The position numbers and the translations under genes were made by a program. From Bacteroidia bacterium (GTDB taxonomy: Bacteria > Bacteroidota > Bacteroidia > JAESSM01 > NORP286), in the NCBI GenBank assembly GCA_016764115.1, contig JAESSM010000224.1, forward strand, positions 1 through 5,967: a stretch of 5,967 nucleotides of DNA, given 5' to 3'. The notes under the pieces were generated by a model. That model saw nothing but the letters and a program-made list of their open reading frames with translations. It searched no databases and was not told the origin of the DNA. Of the stretch, positions 1-5,967 are shown one piece after another (position 1 is the stretch's first letter; each line of letters opens with the position of its first letter).

Positions 1-2075
1 GACTTGGTAAACGACAATTGTATTTGAGGACCAATTACAGTAACGTATGCATTATTATATGGGGCTGGCATAATGATATTATCTCTTGAGGCATTGATAG
101 AAAATTTACCCCATGGTTGAACCCTGTAGTTTAACGCTCCGCTGATACTTAATTTTGTACCATTAAAAAATGACCCGTAATTAACCTTAAAAAGGCTATT
201 CAGCCTGTTTCTTTGACTTGCAACATACTCTATCGAACCATAATTATAGCTATAAGACCCAACTGGTAACAAAGTATCAAAAGTTCCATTAAGATCTGAA
301 GGATAGATTAATCTTGAAAAGTCATTGACAATAGAAAATTTTAAGTCACTTGCACTTTGAAACTTTATTTCATATTTCAATTTATTTTGGCGATCCATAT
401 ACTCCATATTTTCATCCATATAATGGTCGAAAAAAACACCTACGCTATGATGGTTTATTATTCCTGATTTGGGATAAAACTTATAGGTAAAATGTGGCTC
501 AAAACGCCAATAAGATCTTCTTTGAACTGTTTCAGTTTCAGGATCATAATGATAAATTCTGGGAACATATCCAACATCTGCAGTGTAATTATAGCCAACA
601 TATTCATGGTTCCACATGCTGAAGATCTTTTTAGAATTATAAATTAAGAAGGAGGCATGAGCATAAGTCTTATCTTTTAAGCCCGGTGAAAGAGAATGAT
701 GATAGAAGATTTTTCCAGCCCACTTATTGCTTTTTGATGAGTAGAAATAATCAGCGCCAACTATTCTATTATAATCGTTATTGTCATAATTATAACTTCT
801 TTTACCCTCTGCAAAGGCAACGCTATCCAATGGAAATGCCTGTCTGTTAACAAAAATAGCACCTAAATAGGATTTGCCACCTAAATGTCTGCGCATAACA
901 ACAGTAGAGTAGTTTTGGCTTTCAATATCCAGATCCTCAACTCGTCCGGTTTGAGCATTTAGTACCCCCAAACTGATATTCCTGGTTAGTTTACCACTTA
1001 GCCTGGCTCCTGAAAGAATTGGAACCAATTCATTTTGAAAATCACTTACAGGATACAACCCTATTCTTCTTGAAAAAAATGGCCTTATTTGGCGGAATCC
1101 AAATAAACCAAAAAGATCACTGTTTTCTAAAAAGAACTTTCTTTTTTCAGGAACAAAAAGAGAGAATCGCGTCAAGTTAGATACCTGCTTATCTGCATCT
1201 ACCTGCGAAAAATCAGGATTAATAGTTAGATCTAAATTTAAAGATGTAGTAACTGCAATTTTTCCATCCATCCCGATATTGGGTTTTAGCTTAGGAGCTT
1301 CTCCATTTTCAAAATCCCGGCTTATTTGTCCGATAGTATAGGGTATAATGGAAATATTAGTTCCCGCACTTGGTGGCGGATTATCCCAATGAAGCTCTCC
1401 ACTAAATCCCAAAAAGTTTTCATTGTAATTTCTGGGAACTGGCGACCAATGTGAATCTTCACGATTATAAACATCATTTCGTAAGAAATTAATTCGCCAA
1501 ACATCATCTTCATCGTTATATCGCAAAGTTTTAAAAGGAATAGCCATTTCAACTATCCAACTATCCTTTAAAGTGGAAACTGCAGAAAACCATTTATTAT
1601 CCCACGATGCATCACCACCCCAAACTCCCCCATTGGTTATCAGCGCTTCTCTCTGCACTTCAAAGGGGCTTACTCCAAAGTTAAAGGCATTGTTCTCATC
1701 CCCGAAAGGGTCAATGTTTACGGCAAATCCATCACTCCAGTTAAAATCATAATCTCTTTTTAATGATTGAACTACATACTCACCCTTCTTCTGGCCATAA
1801 CAAATTGCAGCGATGTATAAATATTTATCATTGTAAGTAATCATTACTTCAGTCTGGCTTTTTGCCAATAAAGTATCATAAGGAAAATGTTGTTGAAAAT
1901 TATTTGCAGTCTCCAGATTTTTCCAATCTTCTTCATCTAAAACTCCATCAATTCTAATTTCTCCATTTGTTTTTTTTATGTTGAGTATTTTTCTCTCGGG
2001 AGATAATGTAGCCCAGGTAGGATTTAACCACAAAAAACTAATAAGTAGAATAAATATATTTTTGGATTGTTTCAA
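1..2075 (-). CDS. DUF5916 outer-membrane protein with N-terminal CBM9-like domain (partial, 3' end outside window)
   Basis: My reading of the minus strand gives one uninterrupted frame of 691 codons with no stop before the left edge. Residues 1-22 form a signal peptide (basic start, core IFILLISFLWL, cleavage probably after TWA). Residues about 38-225 resemble a carbohydrate-binding family 9-like domain: it opens with IDGVLDEEDW (42-51) and carries SWIVEMAIPFKTLRY near 172-186. From about 250 onward is DUF5916, with its hallmark stretch INPDFSQVDADKQV (285-298) followed by FVPEKRKFFLENSDLF (307-322) and FFSRR. The aromatic-rich remainder looks like beta-barrel strands. Family members usually run roughly 50-100 residues further, so the C-terminus is missing. 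The start is TTG at 2075: a TAA lies in frame four codons upstream, no ATG precedes the signal peptide, and a promoter lies about 20 bp above. The cell location is probably the outer membrane. The molecular function of the family is not established, and glycan or surface-polymer binding is only a guess from the CBM9-like fold. Confidence 0.88.
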   Translation of the reverse strand, partial: MKQSKNIFILLISFLWLNPTWATLSPERKILNIKKTNGEIRIDGVLDEEDWKNLETANNFQQHFPYDTLLAKSQTEVMITYNDKYLYIAAICYGQKKGEYVVQSLKRDYDFNWSDGFAVNIDPFGDENNAFNFGVSPFEVQREALITNGGVWGGDASWDNKWFSAVSTLKDSWIVEMAIPFKTLRYNDEDDVWRINFLRNDVYNREDSHWSPVPRNYNENFLGFSGELHWDNPPPSAGTNISIIPYTIGQISRDFENGEAPKLKPNIGMDGKIAVTTSLNLDLTINPDFSQVDADKQVSNLTRFSLFVPEKRKFFLENSDLFGLFGFRQIRPFFSRRIGLYPVSDFQNELVPILSGARLSGKLTRNISLGVLNAQTGRVEDLDIESQNYSTVVMRRHLGGKSYLGAIFVNRQAFPLDSVAFAEGKRSYNYDNNDYNRIVGADYFYSSKSNKWAGKIFYHHSLSPGLKDKTYAHASFLIYNSKKIFSMWNHEYVGYNYTADVGYVPRIYHYDPETETVQRRSYWRFEPHFTYKFYPKSGIINHHSVGVFFDHYMDENMEYMDRQNKLKYEIKFQSASDLKFSIVNDFSRLIYPSDLNGTFDTLLPVGSYSYNYGSIEYVASQRNRLNSLFKVNYGSFFNGTKLSISGALNYRVQPWGKFSINASRDNIIMPAPYNNAYVTVIGPQIQLSFTK

Positions 2076-2101
2076 ATAAATGTGATTTTAGATGGCACGT
2101 T

Positions 2102-2133
2102 CAAAAATAGTTAAATTTTTACTCCTTGACCAA
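2102..2133 (-). promoter_or_regulatory. Bacteroidota-type promoter for the DUF5916 gene
   Basis: Reading the minus strand, a -33 element TTG (2133-2131) is followed after 21 bp by TATTTTTG (2109-2102), a full match to the Bacteroidota -7 consensus TAnnTTTG. Transcription would begin near 2095, giving a leader of about 20 nt before the TTG start at 2075. No Shine-Dalgarno sequence is visible in the leader, which is normal for this phylum. The placement supports the TTG start. The match is by eye and AT-rich DNA gives chance matches, so confidence is moderate. Confidence 0.55.
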
Positions 2134-2156
2134 TAGGAAAATATTGCCGGTTTGTA

Positions 2157-2215
2157 GTCAGGCTGAGCGGAGTCGAAGTCTTGACGGCCAATATTTCGAC
2201 TCCGCTCAATATGAC
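2157..2215. repeat. Inverted repeat of the TGAGCGGAGTCGAA type (REP-like palindrome)
   Basis: TGAGCGGAGTCGAA at 2164-2177 is exactly reverse-complemented by TTCGACTCCGCTCA at 2195-2208, with a 17-nt spacer. After a 3-nt mismatch on each side the pairing resumes with GTCA (2157-2160) and TGAC (2212-2215). The arms are GC-rich in an otherwise AT-rich intergenic region. From general knowledge, GAGCGGAGTCGAAG-like sequences occur in many copies in Bacteroidota genomes, so this is likely a dispersed REP-type element in head-to-head arrangement. It sits between two divergent genes, 46 bp before the transporter start codon. If transcribed it would form a strong hairpin. It has no T-run after the stem on either side, so it does not look like an intrinsic terminator. 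An operator role cannot be excluded. Confidence 0.8.
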
Positions 2216-2260
2216 CTTGATTTTTAGTACATTACTTATGATAAGTCAAATATCTGACAA

Positions 2261-3730
2261 ATGACTAAATCAGGAAAAATCGCCTCTATCATAGCAGGGC
2301 CATTAGCAGCAATTCTAATTAGCTTGTTCACAGATCTTGATACTAATAACCCTGCTGTAAGTAAAACAGCAGCAATTGCAGTATGGATGGCTATTTGGTG
2401 GGTTACGGAAGCGGTTCCATTAGCAGTTACTTCACTAATTCCAATATTCATATTTCCTTTCCTTGGGATATTAGGGACAAAAGAGGTAGCACCACATTAT
2501 ATGAACCACCTCGTTTTTTTATTTATCGGAGGATTCATTGTCGCGTTTGCAATGGAAAAATGGAACCTACATAAGAGAATCGCATTGAACATTATCACAA
2601 CAATTGGAAGTAGTCCTTCCAGAATATTGCTGGGATTCATGCTTGCTAGTTATTTTTTGTCCATGTGGATGCTAAATACTTCCACAACAATGATCCTGCT
2701 GCCAACAGTATTAGCAATTATTTTCAAATTGAAACAAGTGATGGATGAATCACATCATAAAAAATATTCTACAGCCCTTCTGCTTGGTATTGCATTCTCT
2801 TCCTCTATTGGTGGCACGGCAACTTTAATAGGAACTGCTCCAAATTTGGTAATGTTACAGCATTATTCCAATGCATTCCCAAACAATCCTGAGATCAGTT
2901 TTCTAAAATGGTTCAGCTTTGGTTTTCCTGTTTCATTGATATTCTTATCAATTACTTATCTCATATTTAAACAGATCTATTGTAGGTTCAGCATCAATAT
3001 TGATAAGTGTACTGCTATTTTCAAAAAGGAAAAAGAAGAGCTTGGAGGAATTAGTTATGAAGAAAAGGTAGTTGGGATAATTTTATTTGTGATGGCCATA
3101 CTATGGTTTACAAGAGCAAACATTGATGTAGGTGCCTTTAAGATTATGGGATGGAGTAATTTATTTCCGAATCCTAAATTTATTACAGACAGCACAGTTG
3201 CAATTTTCATGTCCTCTCTGCTCTTTGTTATACCATCAAAGCAGAATAAAGGGAGTATGGTAATGGATTGGAATGCTGTAAAGAATCTCCCTTTCGGGAT
3301 CATTTTACTTTTTGGTGGAGGATTTGCTCTGGCAGAAGGATTTATTCAATCAGGTTTGTCAGATTGGTTGGCAAGTAGTTTGACATCTCTCAAAGGACTA
3401 TCGCCTTTATTAGTGGTCATCATCATCTGTTCTTTTATGACTTTTGCTACTGAGTTAACTTCTAATACTGCTACAACACAATTGATACTGCCAATATTAA
3501 TTGTTGTAGCGCATGTAACTGATATTGATCCCATTTTGTTAATGATACCAGCAACATTTTCTGCCAGTTATGCATTTATGCTACCCGTGGCTACTCCACC
3601 CAACGCGATAGTTTTTGGAAGCGAAATGATCAGTATCAAAGAAATGGCAAGAGTTGGAGTGATTTTGAATATTGTCGGAGTAATATTGATGACACTAGCA
3701 ATGTTTACTCTTGGGAAGTTTGTATTTTGA
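2261..3730 (+). CDS. SLC13/DASS family anion (di/tricarboxylate-type) transporter
   Basis: A complete 489-residue inner-membrane protein of the divalent anion:sodium symporter family, with about a dozen hydrophobic segments and the usual family length. Visible marks include WWVTEAVPLAVTSLIP (46-61), the loop IGGTATLIGTAPN (183-195), the second-half motif SNT (401-403) in ELTSNTATTQLILP, and a full match to the DASS signature at 435-451, including LPVATPPNAIV. These are the two inverted-repeat halves that build the sodium and substrate sites. In the first half the usual SNT triplet is LNT (138-140), while the serine four residues earlier (S134) is kept. The likely role is Na+-coupled uptake of C4-dicarboxylates or a similar anion; the substrate cannot be read from sequence. 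The start ATG at 2261 leads directly into the first membrane segment, and no Shine-Dalgarno is seen. The gene diverges from the DUF5916 gene and converges on the porT-like gene with a 10-bp gap. ArsB/NhaD-type permeases are less likely, given the signature. Confidence 0.93.
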   Translation: MTKSGKIASIIAGPLAAILISLFTDLDTNNPAVSKTAAIAVWMAIWWVTEAVPLAVTSLIPIFIFPFLGILGTKEVAPHYMNHLVFLFIGGFIVAFAMEKWNLHKRIALNIITTIGSSPSRILLGFMLASYFLSMWMLNTSTTMILLPTVLAIIFKLKQVMDESHHKKYSTALLLGIAFSSSIGGTATLIGTAPNLVMLQHYSNAFPNNPEISFLKWFSFGFPVSLIFLSITYLIFKQIYCRFSINIDKCTAIFKKEKEELGGISYEEKVVGIILFVMAILWFTRANIDVGAFKIMGWSNLFPNPKFITDSTVAIFMSSLLFVIPSKQNKGSMVMDWNAVKNLPFGIILLFGGGFALAEGFIQSGLSDWLASSLTSLKGLSPLLVVIIICSFMTFATELTSNTATTQLILPILIVVAHVTDIDPILLMIPATFSASYAFMLPVATPPNAIVFGSEMISIKEMARVGVILNIVGVILMTLAMFTLGKFVF

Positions 3731-3740
3731 ATATATATCC

Positions 3741-4430
3741 TTACTCAAAATGCATCGAAATGAGTATTACTCTGGATAGAAGTTTATCAATCTCCGATGA
3801 CCAAATGTGGTTTTCAGGCACTAGTACATTATTAATACCATTGGTCTTTTTTATCTCAATAGAAAATTTAAAGATGGGATAGTAGAAATCAAACCCAAGT
3901 CCATATTCATAAGCCCAATTTGCTCGATATAAGCGAGGTTTTATTTCATCATTAGCCTCAATCTGAACTTTGGCCTGCGATGCCAGATCAATACTATATT
4001 TCCCACCTCCAATAACATAAACCCTTATATTTTTATATCTATCAGATTTATATTTGATTATTAAAGGTAATTCTGCAAAGGTAGATTCCACAGTCTTGGT
4101 TTGGAATTTATTATTCACAAAAGTGTATTCTACTTTTCGCTGAGCAAAAGAAAGCGTTGGTATAAATCGAAGATTAAAGTACTCCCCCATCCTGAAATCA
4201 CTAATTATGCCCATATTAATACCCTTTTTAGGAGAGGATTCTACAACAAACAAGGTATCGTTATAAAGGAAATTTGTTTTGTGCTCTACCCTGAAATAAG
4301 TATAATTAAGTCCCCAGGATATACCAAAGTGAAGCCATTTGGCATCATAAGTCGGAAGATTCTTTTGTGCAAAAGTAGCAAAAGAGATAAATGTGAAACT
4401 TAAGAGTAATATATTTCTAATCAATCTCAT
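3741..4430 (-). CDS. porT: PorT/SprT-like type IX secretion outer-membrane beta-barrel protein
   Basis: A complete 229-residue protein. Residues 1-21 are a signal peptide (core ILLLSFTFISFATFA, cleavage before Q22). The mature part has alternating aromatic strands typical of a small beta-barrel and the stretches I associate with PorT: HFGISWGLNY (34-43), EYFNLRFIPTLSF (83-95), YVIGGGKYSIDLASQ (138-152), YGLGFDFYYPIFKFSIEIK (176-194) and a conserved tail VPENHIWSSEIDKLLSR (204-220). Length fits the family, about 220-245 residues. PorT (SprT in gliding flavobacteria) is required for type IX secretion of proteases, adhesins and gliding proteins in Porphyromonas and Flavobacterium; its exact role in the machine is unresolved. 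The other minus-strand genes lie upstream: the lipoprotein with a 106-bp gap, then ubiE. An ATG 19 nt upstream is out of frame, so the start at 4430 stands. No clear TAnnTTTG promoter was found in the gap. If this is not PorT itself, it is a close outer-membrane beta-barrel relative. Confidence 0.82.
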   Translation of the reverse strand: MRLIRNILLLSFTFISFATFAQKNLPTYDAKWLHFGISWGLNYTYFRVEHKTNFLYNDTLFVVESSPKKGINMGIISDFRMGEYFNLRFIPTLSFAQRKVEYTFVNNKFQTKTVESTFAELPLIIKYKSDRYKNIRVYVIGGGKYSIDLASQAKVQIEANDEIKPRLYRANWAYEYGLGFDFYYPIFKFSIEIKKTNGINNVLVPENHIWSSEIDKLLSRVILISMHFE

Positions 4431-4536
4431 AAATCGGTGATTCGTGCATTGGTTAATTCGTAAATTAATATTTATTATTAGTATCAGTTATTTTAATTAG
4501 CAAATTAACATCATTCTCTTATTTCCTTTTTGAATT

Positions 4537-5217
4537 TTACATTTTATATTCATAGTATATCTTGAATCTATATCTATCCCAAGCATCCCAATGTTCCATC
4601 AACAACCTATTTTCCTTATCATATTTTTTCTTTATAGTCTCAATTAGTTCATCTGAATCATTAAAAGCCATTTGAGTCTGTGAATTCTTTTTATATTCAA
4701 ATTCGATTCTTTCACCTAAAAAATATTCAGGTTTTTCAGGCCTGTCAGATTCTCCGAGTCCTTCGTTCCACCAAGCCTTGTAATGTTCAATTCTTGTCAG
4801 TCTGTTTTTTTCATTATATGTAAATTTGTATTTGTTCCAAACACTTGTTCCCCCTGTTTCACAAACCAAAGAATCAAAAGTTTCAAGCATTGCTTTTCCT
4901 TTGGCTTGTCCGATTATGTAGTCATTAACAAAATCACTGGTTATAGGAATTCGATAATAAAACCTTCCGCCCTTTTTTATAATCGAATCATTTAAATACC
5001 ATATTTCACTGATAAGTGTACTATCAACATAAGTTTTACCGTATTTGTAAATTGTCAAGTGCTTATCGAAAGTTAAATCGGCTGACTCTTTTTCAGGTTG
5101 ATTTGTTTCTACTAATTTTTTAATAGATTCCTCTTTGTTTTCAATTGATTTATTGGAGCAACCTGTAATTGTCAAAATAAATAATAAGAGTATCCATATG
5201 TTTTTTGTTGTTTTCAT
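4537..5217 (-). CDS. Putative envelope lipoprotein with two YD-like motifs, function unknown
   Basis: I do not recognise a named family. From ATG 5217 the protein has 226 residues. It begins MKTTKN, has a hydrophobic core to residue 18, and a lipobox ending ITGC, with Cys20 as the lipidation site, so it is expected to be anchored in the outer or inner membrane facing the periplasm or surface. A longer reading from TTG 5235 or ATG 5226 only adds hydrophobic residues before the basic start and is less likely. After a charged linker (21-48, rich in E and K) comes a beta-rich region. Two stretches resemble each other and the YD/RHS-type repeat: KYKFTYNEKNRLTRIEHYKAW (129-149) is echoed by KKKYDKENRLLMEHWDAW (196-213). 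Both share Y[ND][EK]xNRL followed by an aromatic-rich tail. The gene lies between ubiE (88 bp upstream) and porT (106 bp downstream) on the same strand. It could be an accessory envelope protein or an unrelated passenger. Confidence 0.72.
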   Translation of the reverse strand: MKTTKNIWILLLFILTITGCSNKSIENKEESIKKLVETNQPEKESADLTFDKHLTIYKYGKTYVDSTLISEIWYLNDSIIKKGGRFYYRIPITSDFVNDYIIGQAKGKAMLETFDSLVCETGGTSVWNKYKFTYNEKNRLTRIEHYKAWWNEGLGESDRPEKPEYFLGERIEFEYKKNSQTQMAFNDSDELIETIKKKYDKENRLLMEHWDAWDRYRFKIYYEYKM

Positions 5218-5229
5218 AATTATCATTAA

Positions 5230-5303
5230 CAGCAATATAAACTCAATTGCCAGCTTCCATATTGCACAAACCCATACAATAGGCTGACTATCAGCAATAT
5301 AAA
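5230..5303. repeat. 12-bp direct repeat in the ubiE-lipoprotein gap
   Basis: CAGCAATATAAA occurs exactly at 5230-5241 and again at 5292-5303, a period of 62 bp. The copies bracket almost the whole noncoding gap between the ubiE stop and the lipoprotein start. The gap also contains a small perfect hairpin, GCTGA-CTA-TCAGC (5283-5295), overlapping the edge of the second copy. The meaning is unknown: it may be a deletion or insertion scar, paired protein-binding sites, or chance in AT-rich DNA. Confidence 0.4.
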
Positions 5304-5305
5304 TA

Positions 5306-5967
5306 TTACTTACGAGCTATATAAATGGAACTAATACCAAATGTTAAGGGAATGCATTTTGTTTCCTTATAGCCAATATCTTTTAATATTTTAAGGAAAT
5401 CATCTGCATCTGGAAATGCAATTACTGATTCAGGCAAATAAGTGTATGCTGTACTATCTTTGGAGATCAACTTCCCTATCAATGGAAGTATCTTTAAAAA
5501 ATAAAATTCATAAACCTGCTTAAACAAAAACATTTTAGGCTTGGAAAACTCTAGAATTGCTATTACTCCATCAGTCTTAAGTACTCTGTACATATCACTT
5601 AAACCTTTCTCCAGATTTTCGAAGTTTCGAACTCCAAACCCTACAGTTATAGCATCAAACTTATTATCTTCAAAAGGCAAATTCTCCGCATCTCCCTTTT
5701 GTAATTCGATAATTTCTGTAAGTCCTTTCTTTTGGACCTTCTCTTTGCCAACAGCCAGCATCTCTTCAGAAATATCAACTCCATTTACTTTGGTTGGGTT
5801 TAGCTTTATTGCTTCAACCGCAAAATCACCGGTTCCCGTTGCTACATCAAGAATGTATTTGGGATCATATTTTTTAAGAAGACCTATAACCTTCCTCCTC
5901 CAAAGAATATCAATTCCACAGGAAAGCACATGGTTAAGTAAGTCGTAATTGGGAGCAATGTTGTCAA
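5306..5967 (-). CDS. ubiE: Demethylmenaquinone methyltransferase UbiE/MenG (partial, N-terminus outside window)
   Basis: A SAM-dependent class I methyltransferase that methylates the quinone ring in the last step of menaquinone synthesis (demethylmenaquinone to menaquinone); Bacteroidota use menaquinone, so the MenG activity is the relevant one. The frame stays open to the right edge and yields 219 residues beginning DNIAPNYDLLNHVLSCGIDI, which is the UbiE N-terminal signature; an apparent GTG start at 5929 is an internal valine. Probably about 20-25 residues are missing. Counting from the first visible residue: motif I LDVATGTGDFA (39-49), the acidic ribose-binding end of strand 2 GVDIS (62-66), GDAENLPFEDNKFDAITVGF (91-110) with GVRNF after it, and RVLKTDGVIAILEFSKP (127-143), where TD replaces the more usual PG. 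The protein ends in SSIYIARK, as normal for the family. It is the first visible gene of a minus-strand series followed by the lipoprotein and porT. Confidence 0.95.
   Translation of the reverse strand, partial: DNIAPNYDLLNHVLSCGIDILWRRKVIGLLKKYDPKYILDVATGTGDFAVEAIKLNPTKVNGVDISEEMLAVGKEKVQKKGLTEIIELQKGDAENLPFEDNKFDAITVGFGVRNFENLEKGLSDMYRVLKTDGVIAILEFSKPKMFLFKQVYEFYFLKILPLIGKLISKDSTAYTYLPESVIAFPDADDFLKILKDIGYKETKCIPLTFGISSIYIARK

Noticed and set aside
1322..1552. Minus-strand ORF of 76 codons
   Set aside because: It lies out of frame inside the DUF5916 coding region, which is continuous and recognisable.
2233..2240. TACTTATG as a -7 box for the transporter gene
   Set aside because: It differs from TAnnTTTG at one position and the nearest TTG is only 13 bp upstream, outside the usual 17-23 bp spacing.
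3742..3766. Possible terminator TACTCA...TGAGTA at the end of porT
   Set aside because: It has only six pairs with a 13-nt loop, lies mostly inside the coding sequence and has no T-run.
4101..4403. Plus-strand ORF of 100 codons opposite porT
   Set aside because: It is antisense to a recognisable secretion protein; no start context or domain supports it.
4453..4468. AT-only hairpin TTAATT/AATTAA upstream of porT
   Set aside because: All pairs are A-T in a very AT-rich gap, so chance is the simplest explanation.
5218..5235. Upstream TTG start of the lipoprotein at 5235
   Set aside because: It adds only MLLMII before the basic MKTTKN start and spoils a normal lipoprotein signal; ATG 5217 is preferred.
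5283..5295. Hairpin GCTGA-CTA-TCAGC after ubiE as a terminator
   Set aside because: The stem is five pairs and no T-run follows on the minus strand, so it is too weak to call.
5306..5929. Short reading of ubiE starting at GTG 5929
   Set aside because: The frame continues upstream with DNIAPNYDLLNH, the conserved UbiE N-terminus, to the window edge, so GTG is an internal valine.
5541..5948. Plus-strand ORF of 135 codons opposite ubiE
   Set aside because: It is antisense to a strongly supported methyltransferase and its serine/proline-rich product shows no domain.

Overview
The window looks like chromosomal DNA from an AT-rich member of the Bacteroidota, probably a gliding or marine type of the Cytophagales or Flavobacteriales. 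Four things point that way: a PorT/SprT-type type IX secretion protein, a DUF5916 outer-membrane protein, a promoter fitting the Bacteroidota consensus (TTG - about 20 bp - TAnnTTTG), and the near absence of Shine-Dalgarno sequences. The genus cannot be fixed from this stretch.

Layout: positions 1-2075 (minus) hold most of a DUF5916 protein with an N-terminal CBM9-like domain. Its 3' end lies beyond the left edge and it starts at a TTG codon. A 185-bp divergent intergenic region (2076-2260) follows. It contains the promoter of that gene and a perfect 14-bp inverted repeat of the GAGCGGAGTCGAA type. Positions 2261-3730 (plus) encode a complete SLC13/DASS anion transporter, which converges with only 10 bp to spare on a complete porT-like gene (3741-4430, minus). 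Next on the minus strand come a 226-residue lipoprotein of unknown function (4537-5217) and a 5'-truncated ubiE/menG methyltransferase gene (5306-5967) that runs off the right edge. There is no gene-free stretch longer than 300 bases. No tRNA, rRNA, CRISPR array or insertion sequence was seen.

The right half reads as a co-oriented cluster ubiE - lipoprotein - porT: menaquinone biosynthesis, then an envelope lipoprotein, then a secretion component. From memory, ubiE and porT are often direct neighbours in Bacteroidota, so the lipoprotein may be an insertion into a conserved pair. The left half, a divergent outer-membrane protein and inner-membrane carboxylate transporter, may share an intergenic control region. 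A functional link there is only inference. No clearly novel multi-gene system was seen; the oddities are the lipoprotein, the intergenic palindrome and an altered ion/substrate motif in the transporter.
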